A stretch of 64,000 nt of DNA from an uncultured Propionivibrio sp. (GTDB lineage: Bacteria > Pseudomonadota > Gammaproteobacteria > Burkholderiales > Rhodocyclaceae). The notes beneath the pieces are model-generated. The model saw only the letters and a program-made list of their open reading frames with translations, searched no databases and was not told where the DNA came from. Of the stretch, positions 30,178 through 40,569 are shown in pieces (positions within the stretch are counted from its first letter, which is position 1; every line of letters begins with the position of its first letter). Made by a program: the position numbers and the translations under genes. Location of the stretch: positions 1,178,001 through 1,242,000 of the forward strand of contig NZ_OY762656.1 in the NCBI RefSeq assembly GCF_963666255.1, in the 5' to 3' direction.

Positions 30178-31070
30178 GCCGACTTCCTGGTGCCGGCGAG
30201 GCAGACCCAGCCATCGCGCGTGTCTTCAACGGCGAGGGCGGCGTAGGGCGCGTAGACGCCGATCAGGTCGTCGGCTTGTTCGGCGAGAATGCCCGACAGC
30301 GCAAGCTTTCCGCCGGGCCGAACGTGGCTGCAGATGGCGGGGGCCAGGGCCTTGAGCGGGTTCGAGAGAATATTGGCGACGACGACGTCGAACTGTCCGG
30401 CAATGGACTGGGCGGAATCGGCAAAGCGGGCGGTGACGCCGTTGCGTTCGGCGTTGTCGATGGCCGCGCTGACCGCCTGCGGGTCGATATCGACGCCCAG
30501 AATCGGGTTGGCGCCGAGTTTTGCTGCAGCGATGGCCAGGATGCCGGAACCGCAGCCGTAATCAAGCAGCGACTCCCCCGGCGTGACGGCGCGTTCAAGC
30601 CATTCGAGACACAGCCGCGTGGTCGGGTGCGAGCCGGTGCCGAAGGCCATGCCCGGGTCGAGCACGAGAACGATCGCCTTGGGATCAGGCGCTTCGTGCC
30701 AGGACGGCACGATCCACAGGCGCTCGGATACCCGGATCGGGTCGAATTGCGATTGCGTGAGTTGCACCCAGTTTTGCTCGGCAACGGTTTCGCGCGTGTA
30801 GCTCGGCACCGTGTTCAGTTCGGCCAGGGGCGCACAGACGGCGAGCAGGATGTCGGGATCGGTGCTGTCGTCGAGCAGGGCGACGACGCGCGAACGCGAC
30901 CATCCCGGTGTCGTTACCGAACCGGGTTCGCCGAATTGCGGCGTTTCGGCCGGGGTGCCGGCATCGGCATCTTCAATACTGGCTGAGAGCGCGCCATTGT
31001 CGATCAGCGCGTCGGCCAGCGCTTCGGCGTGTTCGCAGTCGGTTTCGATGCTGATGGCTGTCCATGACAT
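30174..31070 (-). CDS. prmA: Ribosomal protein L11 methyltransferase
   Basis: 298 aa. PrmA N-terminal domain followed by a SAM-dependent methyltransferase domain with GMAFGTGSHPTTRLCLEWLE, LLDYGCGSGILAIAAAKLGA and VVANILSNPL, all typical of PrmA. Trimethylates L11. 5 bp downstream of the accC-like gene, its normal neighbour in betaproteobacteria. Confidence 0.95.
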   Translation of the reverse strand: MSWTAISIETDCEHAEALADALIDNGALSASIEDADAGTPAETPQFGEPGSVTTPGWSRSRVVALLDDSTDPDILLAVCAPLAELNTVPSYTRETVAEQNWVQLTQSQFDPIRVSERLWIVPSWHEAPDPKAIVLVLDPGMAFGTGSHPTTRLCLEWLERAVTPGESLLDYGCGSGILAIAAAKLGANPILGVDIDPQAVSAAIDNAERNGVTARFADSAQSIAGQFDVVVANILSNPLKALAPAICSHVRPGGKLALSGILAEQADDLIGVYAPYAALAVEDTRDGWVCLAGTRKSA

Positions 31071-31075
31071 GATGC

Positions 31076-32440
31076 TTAAGACTTTCGTTGGGCGTCGCGT
31101 TTGATGGCGAGCACTTTTTCAAGGTAGTGAAGGTTGGTCACGCCCTTTTGAATATTGGCGTCGTCGAGCAGGGTCCGGTGCAGGGCGAGGTTGGTCCGCA
31201 GACCTTCGATTCTCGCCTCGTCCAGCGCGTTGCGCAGACGACGAATGGCATGTTCGCGATTTTCGCCGAAAGCAATGATTTTCGCCACCAAAGGATCGTA
31301 GTGCGGCGTGACGGCTTCGCCAGCCTGCAGGGCGCTGTCGCAACGCAGGCCGGGGCCGCCGGGGAAATGAAGGGCAGATATTTTTCCAGGGGCGGGCAGA
31401 AAGCTCTGCGGGTCCTCGGCATTGATCCGGCATTCGATCGCGTGACCGCGGAAAACCAGTTCGCGCTGGCGGAAACGCAATTTCTCGCCGGCGGCGGCAC
31501 GGATCTGTTCCTGAACGAGGTCGATGCCCGTGACCATTTCGCACAGGGGGTGTTCGAACTGCAGCCCCGGGGTGATTCCGGCAAAGTGGAACTCGCCTTT
31601 TTCGACGAGAAAACGGAAACCGCCGACGCCATGAAAGCCGATCTGGCGGCAGGCATCGGCACAGCGCTCGCCGATGCGTGCGACCAGGCGATTGGGGATG
31701 CCGAAAGCCGGCGCCTCCTCAATCAGACGGTGGCCTTTTCGCTGCAGCGAGCAGTCACGCTCGCCGAGGAATACGACGTTGCCATGCTGGTCGGCAAGCA
31801 TCTGGATCTCGATATGCCGAGGGTATTCGAGATGCTTTTCGAGATAGACATCGGCGGAGCCGCAGAGCTCAAGCGCCTCGGCACGGGTCTGCGTGATCGC
31901 ATTGAGCAGCGCGGCGTCGGTGTGGACGACACGCATGCCGCGGTCGCCGCGGTGAACGGAGGCCTTAATTACGACCGGATAGCCGAGTTTCTTGGCGAGT
32001 CGTTGCGCTTCTTTTGGATCGTCGGCAAGCGGCGTGTCGGGGCCGGGAATGCACGGTATGCCGGCGGCTTTCATGGCGCTGCGCAGGCGTGTCTTGTCGT
32101 TCAGCAGGCGCAGTGTTTCCGCCTGTGCGCCGATGAAGCTCAGTCCGGCGGCGCCGACGCGGGCGGCGAAGTCGGCGCTGCCGGCGAGGAATCCGTATCC
32201 CGGATGGATGGCTTCGGCATCGCTGACGATGGCCGCCGACAGGATTGCCGCGGCATTCAGGTAGCTCAGGCTGGCCGGGGCGGGGCCGATGCAGACAGCC
32301 TGGTCGGCGAGCGCGAGGAAACGGGCGCCGCGGTCCGCCTCGGAGTGCGCGACGACGGTCTTGATACCGAGGTCGCGGCACGCCCGCAGGATGCGCAGGG
32401 CGACTTCACCGCGGTTGGCGATCAGGATCTTTCCGAACAT
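31076..32440 (-). CDS. accC: Biotin carboxylase (AccC) homologue lacking catalytic residues
   Basis: 454 aa, collinear with E. coli AccC without gaps through residue 340, so numbering is shared. Fold motifs are kept (KILIANRGEVALRILRACRD, AIHPGYGFL, ECRINAEDP; Lys116, Lys159, His209, Gln294, Glu296 and Arg338 present). The active site is not: the glycine-rich ATP loop 162-166 is VHRGD, His236 is Gly, Lys238 is Arg, metal ligand Glu276 is Arg, Glu288 is Gly, Asn290 is Thr and catalytic Arg292 is Gly. The frame is fully open. Either a pseudoenzyme or a strongly diverged paralogue; a functional AccC would be needed elsewhere. Confidence 0.8.
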   Translation of the reverse strand: MFGKILIANRGEVALRILRACRDLGIKTVVAHSEADRGARFLALADQAVCIGPAPASLSYLNAAAILSAAIVSDAEAIHPGYGFLAGSADFAARVGAAGLSFIGAQAETLRLLNDKTRLRSAMKAAGIPCIPGPDTPLADDPKEAQRLAKKLGYPVVIKASVHRGDRGMRVVHTDAALLNAITQTRAEALELCGSADVYLEKHLEYPRHIEIQMLADQHGNVVFLGERDCSLQRKGHRLIEEAPAFGIPNRLVARIGERCADACRQIGFHGVGGFRFLVEKGEFHFAGITPGLQFEHPLCEMVTGIDLVQEQIRAAAGEKLRFRQRELVFRGHAIECRINAEDPQSFLPAPGKISALHFPGGPGLRCDSALQAGEAVTPHYDPLVAKIIAFGENREHAIRRLRNALDEARIEGLRTNLALHRTLLDDANIQKGVTNLHYLEKVLAIKRDAQRKS

Positions 32441-32447
32441 GCCCTGC

Positions 32448-32873
32448 CTATTCGATGACGAACAGCGGCGTGCCGTACTCGACGGCCTGACCGCTCTCGA
32501 CGAGGATGGCGCGGACGACGCCGTCGCAGTCCGATTCGATTTCGTGGATCTGCTTCATCGACTCGATGACGCCAAGCAGGTCGCCTTCCTTGACGATGCT
32601 GCCGATCTCGACGAGCGGGGCGGCCTCGGGGCTGGCGGTGCGGTAGAAGGTGCCGACCATCGGTGCCTTGACCGTTTCGCCGTCACCCAGGTCGTCGTCG
32701 GCACCGGTCGCCGGCGGTAGTTGCACGGCCGATTCGCTGCGCTTCTGGCGCGGAACGATGGCCGAGGCGTGCTTGACGATGCGCACCTTTTCCTCGCCTT
32801 CGGTGACTTCGAGTTCGGCGATTCCGGATTCCTCGACGAGGTCGATGAGTTTCTTGAGCTTGCGCAAATCCAT
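32448..32873 (-). CDS. accB: Biotin carboxyl carrier protein (AccB) homologue, atypical biotin site
   Basis: 141 aa from the ATG at 32873, the family start (MDLRKLKKLIDLVEESGIAE). The biotinyl domain has APMVGTFYRTASPEAAP. The biotinylation site reads IESMKQIHEIESD where the family consensus is EAMKMMNEIEAD; the acceptor Lys107 is kept with its preceding Met, but both flanks are altered. Located 7 bp upstream of the accC-like gene. Whether it is biotinylated is uncertain. Confidence 0.8.
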   Translation of the reverse strand: MDLRKLKKLIDLVEESGIAELEVTEGEEKVRIVKHASAIVPRQKRSESAVQLPPATGADDDLGDGETVKAPMVGTFYRTASPEAAPLVEIGSIVKEGDLLGVIESMKQIHEIESDCDGVVRAILVESGQAVEYGTPLFVIE

Positions 32874-32961
32874 GGGGAAATCCTGAGTTATTCGACTTGG
32901 CGGTGGTCTGGAATGACGCCGCGGCGCTGAAAAAAGGGGCGAAGAATAGCCGAAGTTTGCG

Positions 32962-33570
32962 TCAATTGCTCGGCGCTTGTCCAGAAACGCGGGCGGGATT
33001 GGCCTTTGTTTCCATTGCAAGGAAGCTGTCCAGCCGTTGCTCGGAGAGCCGTCCGAGTTGGGTCAGTGCGGCGTCTCCGCCGGGGCGTATGACCAAGGTA
33101 TAGGGCAGTCCCATCGAGATGTTGCCGAGATCACGCATCAGCTGGCTGCCCTCCGCTTCGGCGATCAGCAGCGGGTAGCTGACCGGAAGCTTCGCCGAGA
33201 AATCGGCGACATTCTTCGCGTTATCGACAGCAATGCCGATGAACTGAACGCCACGATCGCGGTATTGGGCGTGCAGGCGCGAAAAGGCTGGCATCTCGTC
33301 GCGGCAGGGCTTGCACCATGCGGCCCAGAAGTTGACGACCAGAGTCCTGTCGCGCCAGTCGCCGATCCTGATCGCGTTGCCCTGGCCGTCCGTGAGCGGC
33401 GTGGCGAACAGCGTCTCGATCGCCTGGCGCGGAATGTCTTTTGCATCGAGTTTCCCGGCATCCTCCTTGGGGAGGGTGGCTTGCACGGCAATATAGATGC
33501 CGGCAGCGGTGATGAGGGCGCCGATGACGAAAGCAAGCGTCTGTTTACGGCAGCGGTTCAGGCAGATCAT
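32962..33570 (-). CDS. TlpA-family membrane-anchored thiol-disulfide oxidoreductase
   Basis: 202 aa from the ATG at 33570. One N-terminal membrane anchor (TLAFVIGALITAAGIYIAV), then a thioredoxin fold with the active site FWAAWCKPCRDEM. Acts in the periplasm, probably on cytochrome or other cysteine substrates. Its start overlaps the upstream hypothetical gene by 26 bp. Confidence 0.88.
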   Translation of the reverse strand: MICLNRCRKQTLAFVIGALITAAGIYIAVQATLPKEDAGKLDAKDIPRQAIETLFATPLTDGQGNAIRIGDWRDRTLVVNFWAAWCKPCRDEMPAFSRLHAQYRDRGVQFIGIAVDNAKNVADFSAKLPVSYPLLIAEAEGSQLMRDLGNISMGLPYTLVIRPGGDAALTQLGRLSEQRLDSFLAMETKANPARVSGQAPSN

Positions 33571-34156
33571 TGGGGGCTTCCTCCAGCAGGCGATCAAGCG
33601 CGGCGAGTTGCAAGCGCGGGCGAGGACGGCCGTCGCGTGTCCGCGGGGCGATGCGTTCGTCATTGCGCGGGTAAATGACGAGGTTGATCGGGGCTTCTTC
33701 GTCCTCGATCGTCAGCACCGCTTCGGCGCGATCGTTGCGCGGCGTCTGGTGAGTGAATGCGATGCCCTTGTTGAGCAGGAATATTTCGACATCCTTGGCG
33801 CTGTCAGTGAAGAGTTGAATGTCGATTTCCGCGTGGCGCCCGGCAGTGCCGTCGGCCACTGCGCCCGAGAGGTAGGGAGAGAAGCGCTGGAGTTCGACCA
33901 TGGCTTCCCGGGCTGTGCGGCGCAGGCGCAGGAGGCGGGCGCTTTGCTCGTCATGCTGGAAAAGACGCTGATACAGGCGCAGTTCAGCCTCGACTTCGGC
34001 ATTTTCAGGCAGCTTGACGTTTTCCGCCAAGCCCAACTGGTGGGCGGCCTTGCGCTTGGCCTGGCTGGCGTCGCCGATGCCTTCTTCCGTCATCAGGCGT
34101 GCCGCTGCGGCGGCGATCAATTGGCGCTGTCGTGCGGTGGCGTTTGAATGCGGCAT
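33545..34156 (-). CDS. Conserved hypothetical protein upstream of mpl
   Basis: 203 aa from the ATG at 34156. N-terminal helical part (ATARQRQLIAAAAARLMTEE) and an alpha/beta C-terminal part. The central stretch (AEIDIQLFTDSAKDVEIFLL) superficially recalls nucleotidyltransferase-like folds, but I recognise no diagnostic motif. Divergent from mpl and translationally close to the TlpA gene. Confidence 0.7.
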   Translation of the reverse strand: MPHSNATARQRQLIAAAAARLMTEEGIGDASQAKRKAAHQLGLAENVKLPENAEVEAELRLYQRLFQHDEQSARLLRLRRTAREAMVELQRFSPYLSGAVADGTAGRHAEIDIQLFTDSAKDVEIFLLNKGIAFTHQTPRNDRAEAVLTIEDEEAPINLVIYPRNDERIAPRTRDGRPRPRLQLAALDRLLEEAPNDLPEPLP

Positions 34157-34259
34157 GAGATTCTTCAACGGCAAGAAATGCGGGGTGGTGCTGCGGAGGC
34201 GGTACAATTCGCCCGGTCGCAATCGCGATGCTCACACCATTTTATCGTGGAATTGTTTC

Positions 34260-35618
34260 ATGCATATTCATATCCTCGGCATCTGCGGGACCTTCATGGG
34301 CGGGGTCGCCCAACTTGCCCGCGCTGCCGGCCATCGCGTTACCGGTTGCGATGCCAACGTCTATCCGCCGATGAGCACGCAGCTCGAGGCAGCCGGTATC
34401 GAGTTGATCGAGGGTTTCGGCAGCGATCAGATCGCGCTGGCGCCCGATGTTTTTGTCATCGGCAATGCCGTTTCGCGTGGCAATCCGCTGCTTGAAGAGA
34501 TTCTCGACCGCGGCCTGCCGTATGTTTCCGGGCCGCAGTGGCTGGCCGACAATGTCCTGAATGGACGTTGGGTCCTCGCCGTCGCCGGGACGCACGGAAA
34601 AACGACGACGGCATCGATGCTCGCCTGGATTCTCGAAGATGCCGGCTTGAGTCCGGGCTTCCTGATTGGCGGCGTGCCCATGAATTTTGGCGTGTCGGCG
34701 CGTCTGGCCGGGCATCTGGCCGATTCGCCCTTTTTCGTCATCGAAGCCGATGAATATGACACCGCGTTTTGCGACAAGCGCTCGAAGTTTGTTCACTATC
34801 GTCCGCGCACCGCAGTGTTGAACAACCTGGAATTCGATCACGCCGATATCTTTGCCGATCTGGCCGCCATCGAGACGCAATTCCACCATCTTGTCCGCAC
34901 CTTGCCTCGCAACGGTCTGGTCGTCGTCAATGGTGGCGAGGCGAGTCTTGAGCGGGTGCTGGCACGCGGTTGCTGGACGCCGGTCGAACGCTTCGCCGAT
35001 CGCGACGGCTGGCATATGGAGGGTGACGACGCGAGCGGTGCCTTGCGCTGGATGAAGGGCGATGTGCTGGTCGGTTCGGCCCGGTGGTCGCTCACCGGCG
35101 AGCATAACCGCGCCAATGCCGGCGCAGCGTTGCTGGCGGCAAGGCATGTCGGCGTGACCTTCGAACATGGTCTGGCCGCGTTGTCGCGTTTCGAAAGCGT
35201 CAAACGGCGCATGGAATTGCGCGGCACGGTTCGCGGCGTCAGCGTCTATGACGATTTCGCGCACCATCCGACCGCGATCGCCACGACGGTGGCCGGCTTG
35301 CGTCGTCGCATCGGTACCAGCGGGCGCATCCTGGCGGTGCTGGAGCCGCGTTCGAACACCATGAAGCTTGGCGTGATGAAGGCGCAGTTGCCGGGCAGTC
35401 TTGTCGACGCCGACCGGGTTTATTGCTACGCGGCGCAGCTGGGGTGGGATGCGCGCGAGGCGCTGGCGCCGATGGGCGACACGGCGGTGGTGGCCGACGA
35501 TCTCGCAACGCTGGTGGATGCCGTCGTTGCCGAGGCGCGCGCCGGCGACCACATCCTGGTCATGAGCAACGGCGGATTTGGTGGCGTCCACGGCAAGCTG
35601 CTGGCGGCTTTGGGCTGA
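34260..35618 (+). CDS. mpl: UDP-MurNAc:L-Ala-gamma-D-Glu-meso-Dap ligase (murein recycling)
   Basis: 452 aa. ATG at 34260 gives the family start MHIHILGICGTFMGGVAQLA. Mur-ligase P-loop AGTHGKTTTASMLAWILED, DEYDTAFCDKRSKF, and the C-terminal FAHHPTAIATTV motif. Reattaches recycled murein tripeptide to UDP-MurNAc in the cytoplasm. Confidence 0.95.
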   Translation: MHIHILGICGTFMGGVAQLARAAGHRVTGCDANVYPPMSTQLEAAGIELIEGFGSDQIALAPDVFVIGNAVSRGNPLLEEILDRGLPYVSGPQWLADNVLNGRWVLAVAGTHGKTTTASMLAWILEDAGLSPGFLIGGVPMNFGVSARLAGHLADSPFFVIEADEYDTAFCDKRSKFVHYRPRTAVLNNLEFDHADIFADLAAIETQFHHLVRTLPRNGLVVVNGGEASLERVLARGCWTPVERFADRDGWHMEGDDASGALRWMKGDVLVGSARWSLTGEHNRANAGAALLAARHVGVTFEHGLAALSRFESVKRRMELRGTVRGVSVYDDFAHHPTAIATTVAGLRRRIGTSGRILAVLEPRSNTMKLGVMKAQLPGSLVDADRVYCYAAQLGWDAREALAPMGDTAVVADDLATLVDAVVAEARAGDHILVMSNGGFGGVHGKLLAALG

Positions 35619-35655
35619 GTCCGGCGTGGGTTTGTGTCGGTATGAATAAAAAAGC

Positions 35656-35684
35656 TTGGCGTTTTTGCAGTCTTTCTTTATAAT
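35656..35684 (+). promoter_or_regulatory. Sigma-70 promoter of the rpsU-dnaG-rpoD operon
   Basis: TTGGCG (35656-35661), 17-bp spacer, consensus TATAAT (35679-35684), 49 bp before rpsU. Fits a strong housekeeping promoter for the macromolecular synthesis operon. Confidence 0.8.
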
Positions 35685-35733
35685 GCCCGGCTCTGTCGTA
35701 ATCCGACTTTGTCTTTGAATTTAGGAAGAGTTA

Positions 35734-35946
35734 ATGCCTGCCATTCGTGTGAAGGAAAACGAGCCGTTCGAGGTGGCCATTCGCCGGTTCAAGCGCACTG
35801 TTGAAAAAACCGGTCTGCTGACCGAGTTGCGTGCCCGCGAGTTTTATGAGAAGCCCACCGCCGAGCGTAAGCGCAAGCTTGCGGCTGCCGTCAAGCGCCA
35901 CCACAAGCGCATGCGCAGCCAAACGCTGCCGCCGAAGCTTTTCTAG
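35734..35946 (+). CDS. rpsU: 30S ribosomal protein S21
   Basis: 70 aa, highly basic, full family length ([20 protein letters not shown] to the KLF end). GGAAGAG precedes the ATG. First gene of the rpsU-yqeY-dnaG-rpoD cluster. Confidence 0.97.
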   Translation: MPAIRVKENEPFEVAIRRFKRTVEKTGLLTELRAREFYEKPTAERKRKLAAAVKRHHKRMRSQTLPPKLF

Positions 35947-36073
35947 TTCAAAGGTTTCGACCCTCGGATAGCCGCCTGTTGAATGACGGGCGGCTATTGG
36001 CGTTTATGGGTAACGCATGTTTGCGGTCGGGCGCTCAGCCCGGTCATTGTGCTGTCAAAGCTGGAGTCTCGGG

Positions 36074-36520
36074 ATGAGTCTTAAAGAACGCATCAGTGAA
36101 GACATGAAGGCCGCCATGCGGGCGGGGGAAACGGCAAAGCGCGACGCGATCCGCCTGCTGCTGGCGGCGATCAAGCAAAAGGAAGTCGACGAGCGCATCG
36201 TCCTCGACGATGCCGCTGTCGTTGCCGTCATCGACAAACTGCTCAAGCAGCGTCGCGACTCGATCACGCAGTATGAGAGCGCCGGTCGGATGGATCTGGC
36301 GGCGGCGGAAAAGTTCGAGGCCGACGTGCTCTCGGCGTACATGCCGGCGGGTTTGTCGGACGAGGAAGTTGTTGCGGCCATCGAGGCGGCGATTGCGGCC
36401 GTCGGTGCTGCCGGGCCGGGTGACATGGGCAAGGTGATGGGCGTGCTCAAGCCGCAGCTGGCCGGGCGCGCCGACATGACGGAAGTGTCGAAGCGGGTGA
36501 AGGCGGCGCTGGCGAAGTAA
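36074..36520 (+). CDS. yqeY: GatB/YqeY domain protein
   Basis: 148 aa from the ATG at 36074 (MSLKERISEDMKAAMRAGET is the usual start). All-helical protein homologous to the tail of amidotransferase subunit GatB. It commonly sits between rpsU and dnaG; a role in tRNA metabolism is assumed but not established. Confidence 0.92.
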   Translation: MSLKERISEDMKAAMRAGETAKRDAIRLLLAAIKQKEVDERIVLDDAAVVAVIDKLLKQRRDSITQYESAGRMDLAAAEKFEADVLSAYMPAGLSDEEVVAAIEAAIAAVGAAGPGDMGKVMGVLKPQLAGRADMTEVSKRVKAALAK

Positions 36521-36590
36521 TACGACGAGATCGTCACGCCGGAAATCCGGTCCGTTCTTTTCGTTTACGCATGTTGATTGGCCAGTTGTC

Positions 36591-38327
36591 ATGATCCCCG
36601 ATTCCTTCATTCAGGAACTATTGCACCGGGTCGACATTGTCGACCTGATCGATACGCATGTCCCGCTGAAGAAGGCTGGGGCGAATTACGCCGCCTGCTG
36701 TCCGTTCCACAACGAGAAATCGCCTTCCTTCACGGTCAGCCCGACCAAGCAGTTCTACCATTGCTTCGGGTGTGGGGCGCACGGAAGCGCCATCAGCTTC
36801 CTGATGGAGTTCTCCGGACTGGGCTTTATCGATGCCGTCAAGGATCTCGCCGCACGGGTGGGGCTCCAGGTTCCCGAAGACGCGGGACGGCGTGCGCATG
36901 AAGGGCCGAAGCTTTCTTCGCTCACGGACCTGATGGCGCGTGCGGCGAAATACTATTACGAACAACTCAAGCACTCGCCCAAAGCGATCGAATACCTGAA
37001 GGGACGCGGCGTGTCCGGCGAAGTCGCGCAGAAATTCGGGATCGGTTACGCGCCGGATGGTTGGCAGAATCTTGGCGCCGCGTTTGAGGACTACACCCAG
37101 AGTGAATTGCAGACGGCGGGCCTGGTCATCAAGAACGAGCAAGGGCGTCTCTACGACCGCTTCCGCGACCGGGTGATGTTTCCGATCGTCAATCAGAAGG
37201 GCGAAGTGATCGCCTTTGGCGGTCGGGTGCTGGGCAGTGGCGAGCCGAAGTACCTGAATTCTCCGGAAACGCCGCTGTTCGAGAAGGGGCGCGAGGTCTT
37301 TGGTTTGCCGCAGGCGCGCACCGCCTTGCGCGAAAAGAACACGGTGATCGTCGTCGAAGGCTACATGGACGTGGTGGCGCTGGCGCAGCACGGCGTCGGC
37401 AACGCGGTCGCGACGCTCGGCACGGCCACCACCGCGACGCATGTTCAGAAGTTGCTGCGACAGGTCGATCGCATCGTCTATTGTTTCGACGGCGACAATG
37501 CCGGGCGCAAGGCCGCGTGGCGGGCGCTCGAGAACAGCCTGGAAGCGCTGCCGGAGCAAAAGAGCATCGGCTTCGTTTTCCTGCCGGAAAGCGAGGATCC
37601 GGACAGTTTTGTCCGCAGTCACGGCAAGGAAGCGTTCGAGCGCCTGATCACGGATGCGCTGCCGTTGTCGGAGTTCCTGTTGCGCGAACTGGCGTCGCAT
37701 TGCGACATGACCAGTGCCGAGGGGCGGGCGCGGCTTGTCGCTGAGGCGAAGCCGCTGCTTGGACGCTTGCAAACGCCGCTTTTGCGACTACAGTTGGTGA
37801 AGCGTCTTGCGGAAGCAAGCGGATTCTCTCAACAGGAAGTGGAGCGTTTGTGCGATTTGCGTCCCGTAGCACGGTCGGCACCGGCAAAAGCGCCGCGAAA
37901 AGCGCTATCGGTGCTGCGTCCGCTTTTGCGGATATTGATGCACAAACCGGAGTTGGCGAAGAATCTTCCGCTCGAAGCATTGCCATTGAATACGGAAGAA
38001 GGTCGGGCGGTGCTGACCTATTGCCAGGTGGTGCGGGCGGCGGGCGAGGTTGTGCCGGGATATCCCGTGTTGTTGGAACGTCTGCGCGGTAGCGAGGACG
38101 AAGAGATGTTGCGTGATGCGGCCGGCGAGTTGATGCAGCAACCGTTTGATGAGGCCGTGATCGACGAGGAATTTGAGGGCGCCGTCGAACGCTTGCTGGA
38201 AGCCGGACGGAAGCGCGATTTTGCGGCGCTTCAGGCCAAAGTGACGAAACTAGGCGTTTCCGGTTTGTCGACAGAAGAGAAACAGCAGTATTTGCAGGCG
38301 CTCAATGGCCGTCGCTCCGAGGCATAA
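36591..38327 (+). CDS. dnaG: DNA primase
   Basis: 578 aa. N-terminal CHC2 zinc finger (CCPFHNEKSPSF, HCFGCG), RNA-polymerase core (FRDRVMFPI), Toprim domain with VVEGYMDVVALAQHGV and FDGDNAGRKAAWRA, and a helicase-binding C-terminus. Synthesises RNA primers at the fork. Classical position between rpsU and rpoD. Confidence 0.97.
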   Translation: MIPDSFIQELLHRVDIVDLIDTHVPLKKAGANYAACCPFHNEKSPSFTVSPTKQFYHCFGCGAHGSAISFLMEFSGLGFIDAVKDLAARVGLQVPEDAGRRAHEGPKLSSLTDLMARAAKYYYEQLKHSPKAIEYLKGRGVSGEVAQKFGIGYAPDGWQNLGAAFEDYTQSELQTAGLVIKNEQGRLYDRFRDRVMFPIVNQKGEVIAFGGRVLGSGEPKYLNSPETPLFEKGREVFGLPQARTALREKNTVIVVEGYMDVVALAQHGVGNAVATLGTATTATHVQKLLRQVDRIVYCFDGDNAGRKAAWRALENSLEALPEQKSIGFVFLPESEDPDSFVRSHGKEAFERLITDALPLSEFLLRELASHCDMTSAEGRARLVAEAKPLLGRLQTPLLRLQLVKRLAEASGFSQQEVERLCDLRPVARSAPAKAPRKALSVLRPLLRILMHKPELAKNLPLEALPLNTEEGRAVLTYCQVVRAAGEVVPGYPVLLERLRGSEDEEMLRDAAGELMQQPFDEAVIDEEFEGAVERLLEAGRKRDFAALQAKVTKLGVSGLSTEEKQQYLQALNGRRSEA

Positions 38328-38383
38328 GGAGTGACAAGTTGTGATAAAATCAAGGGTTTTTTGATACTTACGCTTTCCGGGGT

Positions 38384-40342
<1,959 letters not shown>

Positions 40343-40350
40343 CTGCTTTC

Positions 40351-40427
40351 GGGCCTGTAGCTCAGTTGGTCAGAGCAGAGGACTCATAATCCTTTGGTCC
40401 AGGGTTCAAGTCCCTGCGGGCCCACCA
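40351..40427 (+). tRNA. tRNA with CAU anticodon, probably tRNA-Ile2 (lysidine type)
   Basis: 77 nt with encoded CCA. Acceptor stem GGGCCTG/CGGGCCC, anticodon loop CTCATAA. C4-G69 and C5-G68 in the acceptor stem, the T-arm GGTTCAAGTCC and the TTTGGTC region resemble E. coli tRNA-Ile2, whose C34 is changed to lysidine by TilS, more than elongator tRNA-Met. tRNA-Met remains the alternative. Confidence 0.8.
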
Positions 40428-40435
40428 GTATTATC

Positions 40436-40468
40436 AAGCCCCACAGCAATGTGGGGCTTTTTCTTTTC
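40436..40468 (+). terminator. Rho-independent terminator after the tRNA
   Basis: AAGCCCCACA, loop GCAA, TGTGGGGCTT then TTTCTTTT. Perfect 10-bp stem; ends the rpoD-tRNA transcript. Confidence 0.93.
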
Positions 40469-40569
40469 TAGTCTGCGGCACACACATGGCATCTCAGGCC
40501 GGCCTGATGCTGTCCGGGTTAGCCGCATGTCGTTCCCGCGCAACCGACTCCCGGCTGCCTCTCCCCGCG

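Noticed and set aside
34954-34968. TGGCAC...TTGC resembling a sigma-54 promoter
   Set aside because: Spacing is N4 instead of N5 and it lies inside mpl.
34242-35591. Leftward frame of about 449 codons opposite mpl
   Set aside because: mpl is full length with all Mur-ligase motifs; the opposite frame lacks a start context and motifs.
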